From: Bacillus manliponensis | GTDB taxonomy: Bacteria; Bacillota; Bacilli; Bacillales; Bacillaceae_G | Reading direction: 5' to 3' | Length of the DNA stretch: 64,000 nucleotides | NCBI RefSeq assembly: GCF_000712595.1 | Contig: NZ_JOTN01000019.1 | Location: 1-64,000 of the forward strand | Shown here: piece after piece, positions 1 to 8,303 of the stretch | Layout: each line of letters begins with the position of its first letter | How positions within the stretch are numbered: position 1 is the first letter of the stretch | The notes under the pieces: model-generated | What the model saw: only the letters and a program-made list of their open reading frames with translations | The model's database searches: none | What the model was told of the DNA's origin: nothing | Program-made: the position numbers and the translations under genes

Positions 1-106
1 GCTTATTGTATTTTTTGCTTAGCGTGGTTTTTTTCCGAAATGCGGGCGGTACCCCTAAATAAAAGAAAAGCAATCTATAATAAAAAGAAAATACAAGGAG
101 GGTACT

Positions 107-551
107 ATGGGAAAAAGTTTTAAGAGATTATTACTGGAAGAACTATCGTTTCTCCCTTATACAGGAGGTAATTGGCACGTAATAGAGATTGATCACTCAG
201 AATGTTTAAAATCGGAGAGGAAATATATAAGAAGTAAAATTAATACCCAATTGAAAGGCTTCCCAGAAGGTATCTATATTTATACTAGCAAAAATACCAA
301 AGAAGTATTATATGTGGGTGAGGGTGATATAAAAACGAGAATGATAAGACATTACCGCAAAACTTATGGGGAAATAGATAAGAAAAAAGCTAGTCATATT
401 TTTTTTAATAACCATAAAGAAGAAATGCTAGTTTATTATAGAGAGGTATCGAGCAGTTGATAGACGAGAAAAAATAGAGGAACTACTGATTGCTGAATTA
501 GAACCTAAACATAGTCGCCTTCTATATAAAAAGCAATTAAAACTCGAATAA
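107..551 (+). pseudogene. GIY-YIG nuclease-like phage gene, frameshifted
   Basis: The first frame (107-460) begins at an ATG after a GGAGG site and carries a GIY-YIG-like core: GIY near residue 65, YVG about ten residues later, and an arginine in TRMIRH. That frame stops at 458-460. The reading continues one frame over from about 453 to the TAA at 549-551 with REKIEELLIAELEPKHSR, which supplies the glutamate expected late in GIY-YIG domains. A single-base shift near 440-455 would join the two parts into a protein of about 147 residues. GIY-YIG enzymes cut DNA; whether this small version ever did is inference. It lies just before the lysis genes. A sequencing error is possible. Confidence 0.6.
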
Positions 552-596
552 AGCTTTTTATTATGTAGAAATTCAACAAAATACGGCTTGTATAAA

Positions 597-625
597 AAAG
601 AGAGACACTTCTGTCTCTCTTTTTA
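597..625 (+). terminator. Intrinsic terminator before the holin gene
   Basis: A stem of AAGAGAGAC and GTCTCTCTT with a six-base loop is followed by a T-run. It ends the upstream unit and stands 20 bases before the holin start. Confidence 0.75.
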
Positions 626-644
626 TTTTGAAAGGAGAGGGAGA

Positions 645-1107
645 ATGAAAGAGTATATCGATGTAGTTTGGAAAGGCTCTACAGCAATATTTGGAGCGTT
701 CTTTGGTTTTGTATTCGGGGGGGGGGTGGAGTCAATTGTTACAGGTTTTAATGTACGCATCGATTATTGATTATACGTCGGGTATGGCAGCAGCAGGAGT
801 GAATGGCGAGCTTAAATCAAAAATTGGATGGAGAGGGATATTCAAAAAAATAATGATGTTTGCTCTTATCGCACTGGCAGCACAGGTAGATATGTTATTT
901 AAAGAGCAAGGGTTAAACCTTGAAGTATTTGGTTTACAGGCTTCACTTCAAGAAGCATTTATCATGTTCTACCTAGGCAATGAGTTACTATCAATCATTG
1001 AAAATGCAGGGCGTTTAGGGTTGCCGCTTCCATCATTGGTTGCGGATGCAGTTGAAATTTTAAACGGCAAGTATAAGAAAAAAGAACAAAAAGGAGAGGT
1101 TGAATAA
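645..1107 (+). pseudogene. Phage holin, disrupted at a G10 tract
   Basis: The start is the ATG at 645 after AAAGGAGAGGGAGA. The first frame reads MKEYIDVVWKGSTAIFGAFF and would be the normal amino end of a phage holin of the toxin secretion/phage lysis type. At 717-726 there are ten consecutive G. With ten, the frame runs to a stop at 768-770; with nine, it continues through GWSQLLQVLMYASIIDY to the TAA at 1105-1107, giving about 153 residues with hydrophobic segments near 12-40 and 65-90 and a charged tail. Holins form pores that release the endolysin. Its stop overlaps the endolysin start (TAATG). The homopolymer could be a slippage site or a sequencing error. Confidence 0.8.
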
Positions 1108-1916
1108 TGACTAAACGAGTATGGTTTGACGCAGGGCATGGTGGTTATGATCCAGGAGCATTAGGGTACAGTTTGCGTGAAAAGGACATTGTATTGAAGC
1201 TAGTATTAGAAGCTAAACGGATTTTGTTAGATGAGTTTTATAATGTGGTAGTTGGAATGACACGTGAAACAGATGTGTTTTTATCACTAGAAGCACGAGC
1301 TGATAAAGCGAATCCATGGAAAGCAGATGTATTTATATCTTTCCATTGTAATAGTGGCTCTACAAATGGTGTCCCTGGTGATGGTTTTGAAACATTCCGT
1401 TATCCTGGTGCAAATGGTGATACATTAAGGTTGCAACAAATCATGCATAACAAGATTTATAATGTATATAAGCAACATAGTATTGACGACAGAGGAATGA
1501 AGCAATCAAACCTTTCCGTTCTTCGTAGGACGCATATGGCTGCAGTTCTTACAGAAAACTTATTTATGAATAACCAGGAGATTACTAAGTTTAATGATGT
1601 ATCTTTTATAAATGCTGTAGCACGTGCTCACGCTGAAGGAGTAGCGGAATACCTTGGACTAGCTAGAAAGAAACCTGCTACTTCAAAACAAACAATGTAC
1701 CGTATCAATATAGGTGACTTCGATTCAATCGAGTGGTTAGCGGTAGCACTTACGAAAGTAAAAGAGGTGTTACCAGGATACGGTGTGTGGACCCAGTGTT
1801 TAGATAACGGATACCACCGTATTATTGTCGGTGATTTTAACGATAAAAAGTGGACGGATGATACGGTGGAGAAGTTAAAACCGTTAGGATACGGTACGTG
1901 GATACAGATGTTATAA
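1107..1916 (+). CDS. Phage endolysin, N-acetylmuramoyl-L-alanine amidase (Amidase_3)
   Basis: This zinc amidase cuts the bond between N-acetylmuramic acid and L-alanine in peptidoglycan and lyses the host at the end of phage growth. The Amidase_3 domain covers about residues 3-175. Likely zinc ligands are H11 in DAGHGG, E25 in REKD and H80 in SFHCN, with E150 in TENLF as catalytic glutamate. The carboxyl part (about 195-269) looks like a cell-wall binding domain with two related stretches, IGDFDS and VGDFND, as in SPOR-like folds and in PlyL-type lysins of this group. There is no signal peptide, so export depends on the holin. The start overlaps the holin stop. The gene itself is intact. Confidence 0.92.
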   Translation: MTKRVWFDAGHGGYDPGALGYSLREKDIVLKLVLEAKRILLDEFYNVVVGMTRETDVFLSLEARADKANPWKADVFISFHCNSGSTNGVPGDGFETFRYPGANGDTLRLQQIMHNKIYNVYKQHSIDDRGMKQSNLSVLRRTHMAAVLTENLFMNNQEITKFNDVSFINAVARAHAEGVAEYLGLARKKPATSKQTMYRINIGDFDSIEWLAVALTKVKEVLPGYGVWTQCLDNGYHRIIVGDFNDKKWTDDTVEKLKPLGYGTWIQML

Positions 1917-1964
1917 ACAAACAGAGCCGGTTCTTTCACCATCGGGAACTGGCTCTGTTTGTTT
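1915..1964. terminator. Bidirectional terminator between endolysin and 1966 gene
   Basis: A long inverted repeat (arms 1915-1932 and about 1945-1964) has A-rich and T-rich flanks on both sides. It serves the endolysin on the plus strand and the convergent gene on the minus strand. Confidence 0.8.
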
Positions 1965-1965
1965 A

Positions 1966-2385
1966 TTACGATTTTACTTTCATACCCCATTCATATTGTA
2001 CACAATTACAATCAGCCTCAATAGTATCCAAACGCTTTCTTAATAATTGCAAGTCTGTAGTAAAAGCGCTACTAAATTTAACACTCATTTGTTTTTCTTT
2101 GTGTCCTCGATTATATTCCAAAGATGGAGTGAATTCTCGGGTATCACCATCCGTGAACCTATAATTATAATTATCGAGTTGATCTTCTACCAAGCTCATA
2201 ATAATATCCCGTAAGACGATATATAATTTGTTTTTTACAAAATAACTTTGGAAATCACTGTGAGTTCGAAAACTTTCAGGGAATCGGATTATGAACTCTG
2301 TAGAAATTATATCTTTTCTTTTGTTAACGTAGGTATGGACCCAGTGTAAGGAAGCTTCTTTTCCCTCAATCTCTATTTTTCTCAT
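1966..2385 (-). CDS. Uncharacterised phage-region protein, 139 aa
   Basis: I do not recognise the family. The protein is soluble and charged, with no membrane segment or signal peptide, and a mixed sheet-like first half. A single CNC cluster lies near the end. The ATG is preceded by AGGAGAG at a good distance, so expression looks real. It is transcribed against the lysis genes and shares their terminator, a place where temperate phages often carry accessory (moron-like) genes. That role is inference from position only. Confidence 0.6.
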   Translation of the reverse strand: MRKIEIEGKEASLHWVHTYVNKRKDIISTEFIIRFPESFRTHSDFQSYFVKNKLYIVLRDIIMSLVEDQLDNYNYRFTDGDTREFTPSLEYNRGHKEKQMSVKFSSAFTTDLQLLRKRLDTIEADCNCVQYEWGMKVKS

Positions 2386-2621
2386 TTGCTCTCTCCTTAT
2401 CTATTTTATTGATTATAACACTAAAAGGATGTTGTTTGATATAAAGCATATAATTAAAGGTAAGCTCCTATAAGGAATTGTATTTTATATTCATTAAAAA
2501 ATTCTTCTATCTTTATGTTTATACGGCTATATTTAATATTTACACCCAATTTACATCTCCTTAATACCCGTCTGTTAAAATTTAACATGTAACGATATCT
2601 AACGTAAAAGGAGACGGTAAA

Positions 2622-2987
2622 GTGGAAAAGATGAACGTAATTTTATCCGATGGACAAGCGTTAACTTACTACGTAGCAACAGTTACAACTGGAGAAGAAA
2701 CATATTATTTTGAAATTAACAAAGATAAGAATTACTTTGCGGTGTACCTTATCGATGAACACCAAAGACGTTTGGAAATCAGTACTATTTTAGGTTCAGT
2801 TGAGATGATAATTGATGAAGAGGTTCGTTATAATTACTGGAAAGCACTCCGTTCTACTATTAATTCTGACTGGGTAGTGTCAGATGGGGAATATTCAGAA
2901 CGTGCCATGACGAAAGAAGAGGAAGAAGCGTTTCTTTTCTTGAAGGAAAAGGTATTAGACGAAATGTCAGAGGGAATGCCTATATAA
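2622..2987 (+). CDS. Uncharacterised phage-region protein, 121 aa
   Basis: The start is GTG at 2622, chosen because AAAGGAG lies eight bases upstream. The product is acidic and soluble (MEKMNVILSDGQALTYYVAT...), with alternating hydrophobic residues suggesting a small beta-rich fold and a helical acidic tail. I recognise no domain. It stands alone between the prophage lysis region and a secreted protein gene; an imperfect hairpin follows at about 2995-3030. Confidence 0.6.
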   Translation: MEKMNVILSDGQALTYYVATVTTGEETYYFEINKDKNYFAVYLIDEHQRRLEISTILGSVEMIIDEEVRYNYWKALRSTINSDWVVSDGEYSERAMTKEEEEAFLFLKEKVLDEMSEGMPI

Positions 2988-3154
2988 TATATAAATCCAG
3001 TTCCTTATCGGGAGCTGTATATTTTATATTTATTTTCCAATAAAAACAAACTATACAAAAAATATCTATAAAAATTAAAATTTGGTATTTACAAAAATAT
3101 CTTTATATTCTATTATTTTAATTGTAAGTAAAATACATATTAGGGGGAAATAGT

Positions 3155-3661
3155 ATGAAAAAGTTGATTGCTTCTGTTTTTGTAGCGGTGTTAGCATTCG
3201 TATCTTTCGGTGCTCCACAGGCTATGGCAGCGGGGGACCATCGTGCAGACATTATACAAAAGGGTAGTGAAATATATAATACTATTCTAGTTCAGAAATC
3301 TTTACATGACAGTCCAGGCAACACAAATATAGTAAACTATGTTAGTCCTGTTCAAGATGTAAAAATAATAAGAGCATCTTTTTTAATTAATACATGGAAA
3401 GGTCATAAATGGGTACAATATCATACGACAACAACCATAGAAGGATGGAATCGTATTAGGACATTAGATACACATTTTAATGCTTCGAATGCTACTCTAA
3501 AAGTGGAATCTACTAATAATAGTCCTACATATATTTATGATTCTTCGATTGGCGGGTCTCCTATATCTAACCTTTCATCTCAAACTGTGGAAGTACGTCA
3601 AGCGTGGTATCAAATTGAAACATGGTTAGGACCTAAGTGGATTGGTTATCAACTGCGATAA
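3155..3661 (+). CDS. Secreted protein of unknown function, 168 aa
   Basis: There is a clear Sec signal peptide: MKKLIASVFVAVLAFVSF followed by APQAMA-AG, with cleavage likely after AMA near residue 26. The mature part of about 142 residues carries two related motifs, FLINTWKGHKWVQYHT near 78-93 and YQIETWLGPKWIGYQL at the end, which suggests an internal repeat with TW-GxKW-xYx cores. No cysteines or anchoring motif are present, so it is probably released. The RBS is AGGGGGAAA before ATG 3155. It sits in the prophage region, so a lysogenic-conversion gene is possible but unproven. Confidence 0.7.
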   Translation: MKKLIASVFVAVLAFVSFGAPQAMAAGDHRADIIQKGSEIYNTILVQKSLHDSPGNTNIVNYVSPVQDVKIIRASFLINTWKGHKWVQYHTTTTIEGWNRIRTLDTHFNASNATLKVESTNNSPTYIYDSSIGGSPISNLSSQTVEVRQAWYQIETWLGPKWIGYQLR

Positions 3662-3663
3662 TA

Positions 3664-3690
3664 AAAAAGCACTCATTGCGAGTGCTTTTT
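3664..3690 (+). terminator. Intrinsic terminator after the secreted protein gene
   Basis: AAAAAGCACT and AGTGCTTTTT form a ten-pair stem with a short loop, and the second arm supplies the T-run. Confidence 0.8.
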
Positions 3691-3748
3691 ATATTGTTGT
3701 CTAATGAGTAAAGTAAAATCTTATGTGTGGTGAAAAAACCTCTTTTGT

Positions 3749-3979
3749 TTATGAGTCTTTAGTAGAAGAGGGTTTTTCTTGCACCTCGTAAAGATCATCA
3801 ACTTTGCATCCAAGAAGATTAGCTAAAACGAATAATCGATGCGTATTTGGGAAAGAAGTATTTGATATGTAATTATTTAGTTGTTTTACACTTACTTCTA
3901 ATTTCTCCGCAATGAAATCTTTTCGATAACCGCTTTTTTCTATCCAATCCCCGATTCTACTATTTAATTTAATCTTCAT
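3749..3979 (-). CDS. XRE-family (Cro/C1-type) transcriptional regulator
   Basis: A small protein of 76 residues is almost entirely one HTH_3 domain: IGDWIEKSGYRKDFIAEKLE forms helices 1-2, followed by VSVKQLNNYISNTSFPNTHR as recognition region. It should bind DNA as a dimer and act as a phage-type repressor. ATG 3979 is preferred over the ATG nine bases upstream because AGGTG is six to seven bases before it. It faces away from the FtsK operon across a 300-base interval rich in inverted repeats, an arrangement typical of a regulator controlling a divergent promoter region. Confidence 0.85.
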   Translation of the reverse strand: MKIKLNSRIGDWIEKSGYRKDFIAEKLEVSVKQLNNYISNTSFPNTHRLFVLANLLGCKVDDLYEVQEKPSSTKDS

Positions 3980-4295
3980 ATTTATCACCTGCAGATTATT
4001 TCAACGTTTATTTCACAAACCCTTTTTTGTAAATGAATTTCTTTTTTGAGGAAATTTATTTTCTTAAAACAGGCAATTTCATTTCTTTTTAGTCATATAC
4101 CTATACCAAAGTAGCTACAAAGGTAATGAAACACAAAAATATATTTTGATACTGTTGTAGCTACCAAATTAAACTCTCTTTTGTTACTGCAGTAATTACC
4201 GTGGTATCTACCAAAGTATTGATACCACGGTTTACAAGCTGAAAATCACTTTGAATTTAGGGATTTCGATGGTGTTTATAAAGAGGGAGATTTTT
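3980..4295. promoter_or_regulatory. Divergent control region with inverted repeats
   Basis: No gene is seen here. The strongest feature is an 11-base inverted repeat, ACCGTGGTATC at 4198-4208 and GATACCACGGT at 4221-4231, separated by 12 bases. A palindrome TTACTGCAGTAA lies near 4184-4195, and GTAGCTAC occurs twice (near 4112 and 4157). These are candidate operators for the neighbouring XRE protein or parts of a replication or transfer site for the FtsK/replication-relaxation genes. Confidence 0.45.
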
Positions 4296-4490
4296 ATGGT
4301 GGGAACTTACATTGTATTATCGGCAGTTGGAGTAGTTACTATTGGAAGAGTAGTATTGGAGAAACATCTTATGAAAAACGATAAAGTAGCTGCAGCACGT
4401 TTACTATCAGATGGATTGTATCATGGTGTTCGTCTTAGTGGAATAGCATTCATTGGTTATGTATTCGTTAGGATAGTTATGATGTTCTAG
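4296..4490 (+). CDS. Small membrane protein, 64 aa
   Basis: The start is ATG 4296, which has AGAGGGAG just upstream; the frame is open further back but without an RBS. Two membrane segments are visible (about residues 3-20 and 44-62), joined by a basic loop with LEKHLMKNDKVAAARLLSDG. Ten bases separate it from the FtsK-like gene, so the two are likely one operon. Family and function are unknown; small membrane proteins beside phage or plasmid FtsK-like ATPases are common. Confidence 0.65.
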   Translation: MVGTYIVLSAVGVVTIGRVVLEKHLMKNDKVAAARLLSDGLYHGVRLSGIAFIGYVFVRIVMMF

Positions 4491-4500
4491 GGAGGATCAC

Positions 4501-5661
4501 ATGAAACTGGTTAAAGAATGGTTTCACCAAAAGACTTTAAAACATCAACTTATAGAGGTGTTTAAAAAAGCTGGTCTATACTTGGTACATGAGACAAGGG
4601 GCGGAAAAGTACCGATTTATCCGAAGATACATGCAATTTCTGAAGATGATAAGAGGACTCAATATGTGTTCACAATTCCGAATGGATTAAATCCGCAGCA
4701 ATTAGAAAAGAAGTGGTTTTGCTTTCAGCAGATTCTAGGAACGAATATTAAAATTGAGGGTGATATTAAAAAATTTGTATTAAACGTTTATTATTCAAAA
4801 GTTGGATTGAAACCGTATTTGTATAGTTATAGTCAAATGAAAAGTCAGTTGTCGCAGCATAGATTACCTATTCCTGTAGGTAAAGATGAGTTTGGTAATT
4901 ATTTGGTCTATGACATGGTGGAGCAACCGCATCTGTTAATTGCTGGTGAAACAGGTAGCGGAAAAAGTAGTATGCTACGTGTGATACTTGCTACATTGAT
5001 TCAACATATGTCGGCTCAGAAATTACAATTATACTTGGGCGATTTGAAGCGATCAGAGTTTCATTTTTTAAATAAGGTGGAGCATGTAGTAGGGCTTTAT
5101 AAAAATAGGAACAGTTTGGCTGCATCACTGCTGAAATTAAGTCGAGAACTTGAGAAGCGCGGCAATCTATTGGATGAAACGGAATTAAGTCACATCGATG
5201 AGTATAACAAAACAGGGAATGGGCCGTTACCATACATTGTAGTTTGTATTGATGAAGTAGCTTTACTTCATGGGGATGAGAATGTTATGGATGTGTTGGA
5301 TGATATAGCTGCAGCTGGAAGAGCGCTTGGAATGTTTCTTATTCTTTCCATGCAAAGACCAGATGCAGAGGTGTTAAACAGTCGTGTGAAAAGTAATTTA
5401 ACGGTTCGTATGGCATTTCAATCCGCTGATAAAATAAATAGTCGTATCATTTTAGGGACAGAAGGTGCAGAAGCTATAGATCAGCCAGGGGAAATGCTAA
5501 TAAAGTTGAAGAAGCTCACGCGAATCCAAGCACCATACTTAGAATTAGAGAAAGCTAAAAAGATTATCAAACCTTATCAGATAGAAAAGAAACTTGAGTT
5601 AGTTTCACCTGAAGAACCACAACAACTATTTGGGGTGTTGGATGATGAGACAGAGGGATAA
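4501..5661 (+). CDS. FtsK/SpoIIIE-type DNA translocase-like ATPase
   Basis: The protein has 386 residues and a Walker A GETGSGKS at 149-156 and a Walker B ending VVCIDE at 247-252, with the FtsK-type AGRALGMFLILSMQRPDAEV following. It lacks the membrane domain and the gamma DNA-binding domain of chromosomal FtsK, so it resembles the shorter phage and mobile-element versions, which move or couple DNA. The RBS GGGAGG precedes ATG 4501. Its end overlaps the replication-relaxation gene, indicating translational coupling. Similar gene pairs occur in B. cereus group phages and plasmids (from memory). Confidence 0.87.
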   Translation: MKLVKEWFHQKTLKHQLIEVFKKAGLYLVHETRGGKVPIYPKIHAISEDDKRTQYVFTIPNGLNPQQLEKKWFCFQQILGTNIKIEGDIKKFVLNVYYSKVGLKPYLYSYSQMKSQLSQHRLPIPVGKDEFGNYLVYDMVEQPHLLIAGETGSGKSSMLRVILATLIQHMSAQKLQLYLGDLKRSEFHFLNKVEHVVGLYKNRNSLAASLLKLSRELEKRGNLLDETELSHIDEYNKTGNGPLPYIVVCIDEVALLHGDENVMDVLDDIAAAGRALGMFLILSMQRPDAEVLNSRVKSNLTVRMAFQSADKINSRIILGTEGAEAIDQPGEMLIKLKKLTRIQAPYLELEKAKKIIKPYQIEKKLELVSPEEPQQLFGVLDDETEG

Positions 5662-6253
5662 AGCAATTTTAACAGACTTACAAAAGTTTCGTTGTATGTC
5701 ACGAAATGACATTATAGATTTACACTTTAGTGACTTGAAGAATCCAGTTACCTCATGTAATACAGTGTTAAAGCGTTTAAGACGGGATGGATATATTGAA
5801 GTGAATATGTCACATCAACCTTTCGTATATTTTCCACATCCAAATCCTATCCGAAAAAGTAGTCAAAAAATCGCACACTTTCTAGGGATAGTGGATGTAT
5901 ATAAACAGTTGCTACCTCACGATAAGCCGAAGAGATTTGATGTTGAACCTAAGTATGGGAAAGGTTACATGGAACCTGATATATTCACTATTTGGAGAAG
6001 AGCGCCATTCTTTATCGAATACCAAAACTCTGTATATAGCACAGTTGTTATGCAAGAAAAAATTAAACGGTATGAAGCATACTTTTATAGCCAGGAATGG
6101 CAAAGAGAAAGTTGGCAACCTGAAGGTAATAAAATATTCCCTCCAATTTTAATCTTCACAAATAGAACATATTCTCTTAATAGTAACTTACGCATCTTTC
6201 AAGCAACTTCCATTGAACATTTCCTAAAGCAAACTGTTTTTAAAACGAAGTGA
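5642..6253 (+). CDS. Replication-relaxation family protein
   Basis: About 203 residues. The amino part (MMRQRDKAILTDLQKFRCMS...) is a winged-helix DNA-binding domain, and the remainder resembles the replication-relaxation family (Replic_Relax), which has a nuclease-like core: EPDIF and FIEYQNS carry the acidic and E-x-Q-type residues seen in such folds. Members accompany plasmid or conjugative-element replication and FtsK-like proteins. ATG 5642 (or 5645) is preferred to the upstream TTG because GGGGTG lies a few bases before it. It overlaps the FtsK-like gene by 20 bases, so the two probably act together on element DNA. Confidence 0.8.
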   Translation: MMRQRDKAILTDLQKFRCMSRNDIIDLHFSDLKNPVTSCNTVLKRLRRDGYIEVNMSHQPFVYFPHPNPIRKSSQKIAHFLGIVDVYKQLLPHDKPKRFDVEPKYGKGYMEPDIFTIWRRAPFFIEYQNSVYSTVVMQEKIKRYEAYFYSQEWQRESWQPEGNKIFPPILIFTNRTYSLNSNLRIFQATSIEHFLKQTVFKTK

Positions 6254-6322
6254 TATAAATTATAGATGCAAAGTAATAACATATATATTAGAACCCATGC
6301 TATTCAATGTCCCTTGTAATGA

Positions 6323-6700
6323 CTAATAATATAAGTAAAACAGCCACGGAGGCAGCCACAAAAAGAAAACAAAATATAATAAAAAATATAAGCCTATTTC
6401 TTTAAAATGCTTATTTCCCAGCATTCTTGATAAGCAAGGATATGTTGCACCTATAAGTCCTGCTAATGGACCTACAGCTGCTGCTCTAAGCTGATGTGGT
6501 TGAGAATACGGCTGTTCTGTTAAGTTAGTATTCTCTATAGGGGTGTTTCGTTTTTTGCTAAGCTGTTGGATTTCCTCTTCGGTCAAATTGATAGTCGAAT
6601 CATTTTCTACAGTACCTTCAGCAAAAGCGCTAACAGGTATCTATGATAAAATAGTTGAAAAGATAAAGATAAATAATGTAATTTTATTTAGTAGTTTCAT
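6323..6700 (-). pseudogene. Secreted/membrane protein gene with an amber stop in its signal peptide
   Basis: A good RBS (GGGAGG) precedes ATG 6700 on the minus strand. The translation is a typical signal peptide, MKLLNKITLFIFIFSTILS, then TAG at 6643-6641, then IPVSAFAEGT in the same frame, an evident signal-peptidase site. The rest reads on as a charged segment and one or two hydrophobic carboxyl helices (about 87 residues from the TTG at 6586). One base change therefore separates this from an intact 125-residue exported membrane protein. A TTG restart without a signal is possible. Function is unknown. Confidence 0.65.
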
Positions 6701-6854
6701 TTTGCTCCTCCCTTGAAGTTTATAACCGGATATAAATATATAAAATTTTAATGATTTTTTTATATCTAGATATTAAATTTCAGATAATTAAAGTGAGTTT
6801 GATATAATGTTATTCATAATCTCTTATTTATGATAAGAAAGTTGAGGTATTTAT

Positions 6855-7328
6855 ATGAAGAATATAGGAATTGGTTTTTATGAACCAAGAGAAGAAGAAT
6901 TCCATACATCTATATGGAGTTTAATAGAACTCGTCGAACCCCAGAAATATCAATGGCGGATAGTTGATGGAGAAGTATACATAAGAGATGAGAATGACCC
7001 GTTAGATGGAGAGTTTTTATTTGAAAAGGCTTTTGTTGATGGATATGAATTAGGAGACATTGTAAAGGATAGAGGTTGTTATGTAATCTTCTTAAATATG
7101 CGTGCATTTCCTAAAAAGTTAGATAAGAATGAGTTATTAGCCCGAATAACAACTGTCCCAGAATTTATTAATAGTAGTTGTGAATTTATGATAAATATTG
7201 TAGATACTTATGACATTAGTATTTTAACTAAGGATCCAGAGCTATTGGAACAGTTATTTAGACATGTAACAGACCTTGGATATGAAAAAGTTACGTATAT
7301 AACTGACAAAAGAGAGGGACTAATTTAA
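6855..7328 (+). CDS. DUF2691-like protein, 157 aa
   Basis: The first residues MKNIGIGFYEPREEEFHTSIWSL and the KYQWRIVDGEVYI motif resemble the DUF2691 family of small Bacillus cytoplasmic proteins; this assignment is from memory and only moderately firm. No signal peptide or membrane segment is visible. A weak RBS (GAGG) precedes the ATG. Function of the family is unknown. It lies between two decayed genes at what may be the edge of the prophage. Confidence 0.6.
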   Translation: MKNIGIGFYEPREEEFHTSIWSLIELVEPQKYQWRIVDGEVYIRDENDPLDGEFLFEKAFVDGYELGDIVKDRGCYVIFLNMRAFPKKLDKNELLARITTVPEFINSSCEFMINIVDTYDISILTKDPELLEQLFRHVTDLGYEKVTYITDKREGLI

Positions 7329-7363
7329 CGGAATACCCGAAAGAATTTGCCTTCACTGGATAA

Positions 7364-7639
7364 AAAATAGTCCATCATGATAGGGCTGCGTATATGATGT
7401 TATGTAACAAGGAAGGGATTTGTCATATAGTAGCAGTGAATCGTATTCAGAAGATGGTTGTGGATAATGCAAAGTTAAAGTGTTAGGAAGAACTCACTAA
7501 AATATACAAACAGAAGTACAATGGAAAAATGCCAGTGACCCATTTCTTCACCATTACAAAATACAGAGAAAAGAAATTAGAACAAATGGCAGCAAGATAC
7601 AATGTGTTTGTAAACGTATATGTTCGTCAAGAGTATTGA
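7364..7639 (+). pseudogene. Decayed gene fragment of unknown family
   Basis: An open frame starting after the stop at 7361-7363 (first ATG 7394) reads MMLCNKEGICHIVAVNRIQK and is broken by TAG at 7484-7486. It then continues in the same frame as EELTKIYKQKYNGKMPVTHF to TGA at 7637-7639. The continuous coding character on both sides of the stop suggests a gene with a nonsense mutation. I cannot name the family. Confidence 0.45.
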
Positions 7640-7749
7640 TGTGGAACTATAAAATAGTGCTAACAAGTTTGCAAACGAAAATGCAAACTAAACGAATACT
7701 CGTATGTAATGGTCAGAGACAAATGGTCGCTGATATGTCCTCTAAACCT

Positions 7750-7902
7750 CTACAATATAACGCTTTTTAATCTTGTATAAACATGTATAAAGACCATGAC
7801 TTCATTACTACAATATGGACAATCTTTACCTTCATTTGTGTTAAACAGGGACCATGTATCTTTTGCTTTCCATTTTACTTTGCAATTTGTACAGCGAGTC
7901 AT
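7750..7902 (-). CDS. Small CxxC...CxxC zinc-ribbon protein, 50 aa
   Basis: ATG 7902 on the minus strand has a near-perfect RBS, GGAGG, seven bases upstream. The 50-residue product begins MTRCTNCKVKWKAKDTWSL and has a second pair in CPYC, so two CxxC pairs lie about 20 residues apart. This matches the short cxxc_20_cxxc protein family of Firmicutes, probably a structural zinc ribbon. The hydrophobic end (VMVFIHVYTRLKSVIL) may form a short helix. Larger open frames on the opposite strand are its shadows. Confidence 0.8.
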   Translation of the reverse strand: MTRCTNCKVKWKAKDTWSLFNTNEGKDCPYCSNEVMVFIHVYTRLKSVIL

Positions 7903-8066
7903 AGTTTTTCCTCCATCCCATTATTTAAGCTACAGCGAAAGTTTTCATCATATAATACAAGTAGTATATGCTCTTGTTAGTTATATTTTAGCAATGAAAT
8001 CTTATGAAATATATAACTATATGTGGAGAAGAATCGATATGAGGATGAAAATTTTCTGTTTATAAA

Positions 8067-8095
8067 TTGACTTTCTTATGTACTTTAAATATAAT
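8067..8095 (+). promoter_or_regulatory. Sigma-A promoter of the S-box transcript
   Basis: TTGACT at 8067-8072 and TATAAT at 8090-8095 are separated by exactly 17 bases and lie about 20 bases upstream of the riboswitch. Confidence 0.85.
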
Positions 8096-8113
8096 GTATC
8101 ACAAGTGAATATT

Positions 8114-8253
8114 TTCTTATCCAGAGAGGTGGAGGGACTGGCCCGATGAAACCCAGCAACCGCATTGCAGGTGCTAATTCCAGCAGAACAATTTTGTTCT
8201 GACAGATAAGAAGGAAGATACGTGTAACTTCTTCTTATCGGAGAGGTTTTTTT
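8114..8253 (+). ncRNA. SAM-I (S-box) riboswitch with terminator
   Basis: The aptamer (8114-8212) shows the S-box hallmarks: P1 arms TTCTTATC and GATAAGAA, AGAGGTGGAGGGACTGGCCC, then GATGAAACCCAGCAACC and the GGTGCTAATTCC core. Downstream, GATAAGAAG can pair with CTTCTTATC (8231-8239) as an antiterminator. When SAM holds P1 closed, AACTTCT (8226-8232) and AGAGGTT (8242-8248) form a terminator followed by Ts. Transcription of the next gene should therefore rise when SAM is scarce. Confidence 0.95.
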
Positions 8254-8303
8254 ATTGCAAAAAAACCGATAATGACAGTTAGAGAAGAAAGGAGCATGGC
8301 ATC

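Noticed and set aside
1628-1990. Minus-strand open frame of 120 codons over the endolysin
   Set aside because: It is antisense to a clear amidase gene, has no RBS and no recognisable product.
7783-8065. Two plus-strand open frames of 65 and 89 codons
   Set aside because: They oppose the zinc-ribbon gene, which has a near-perfect RBS and conserved cysteine pairs.
8249-8277. GGTTTTTTT/AAAAAAACC hairpin after the S-box as a second terminator
   Set aside because: It lacks a following T-run; the regular S-box terminator at 8226-8253 already explains control.
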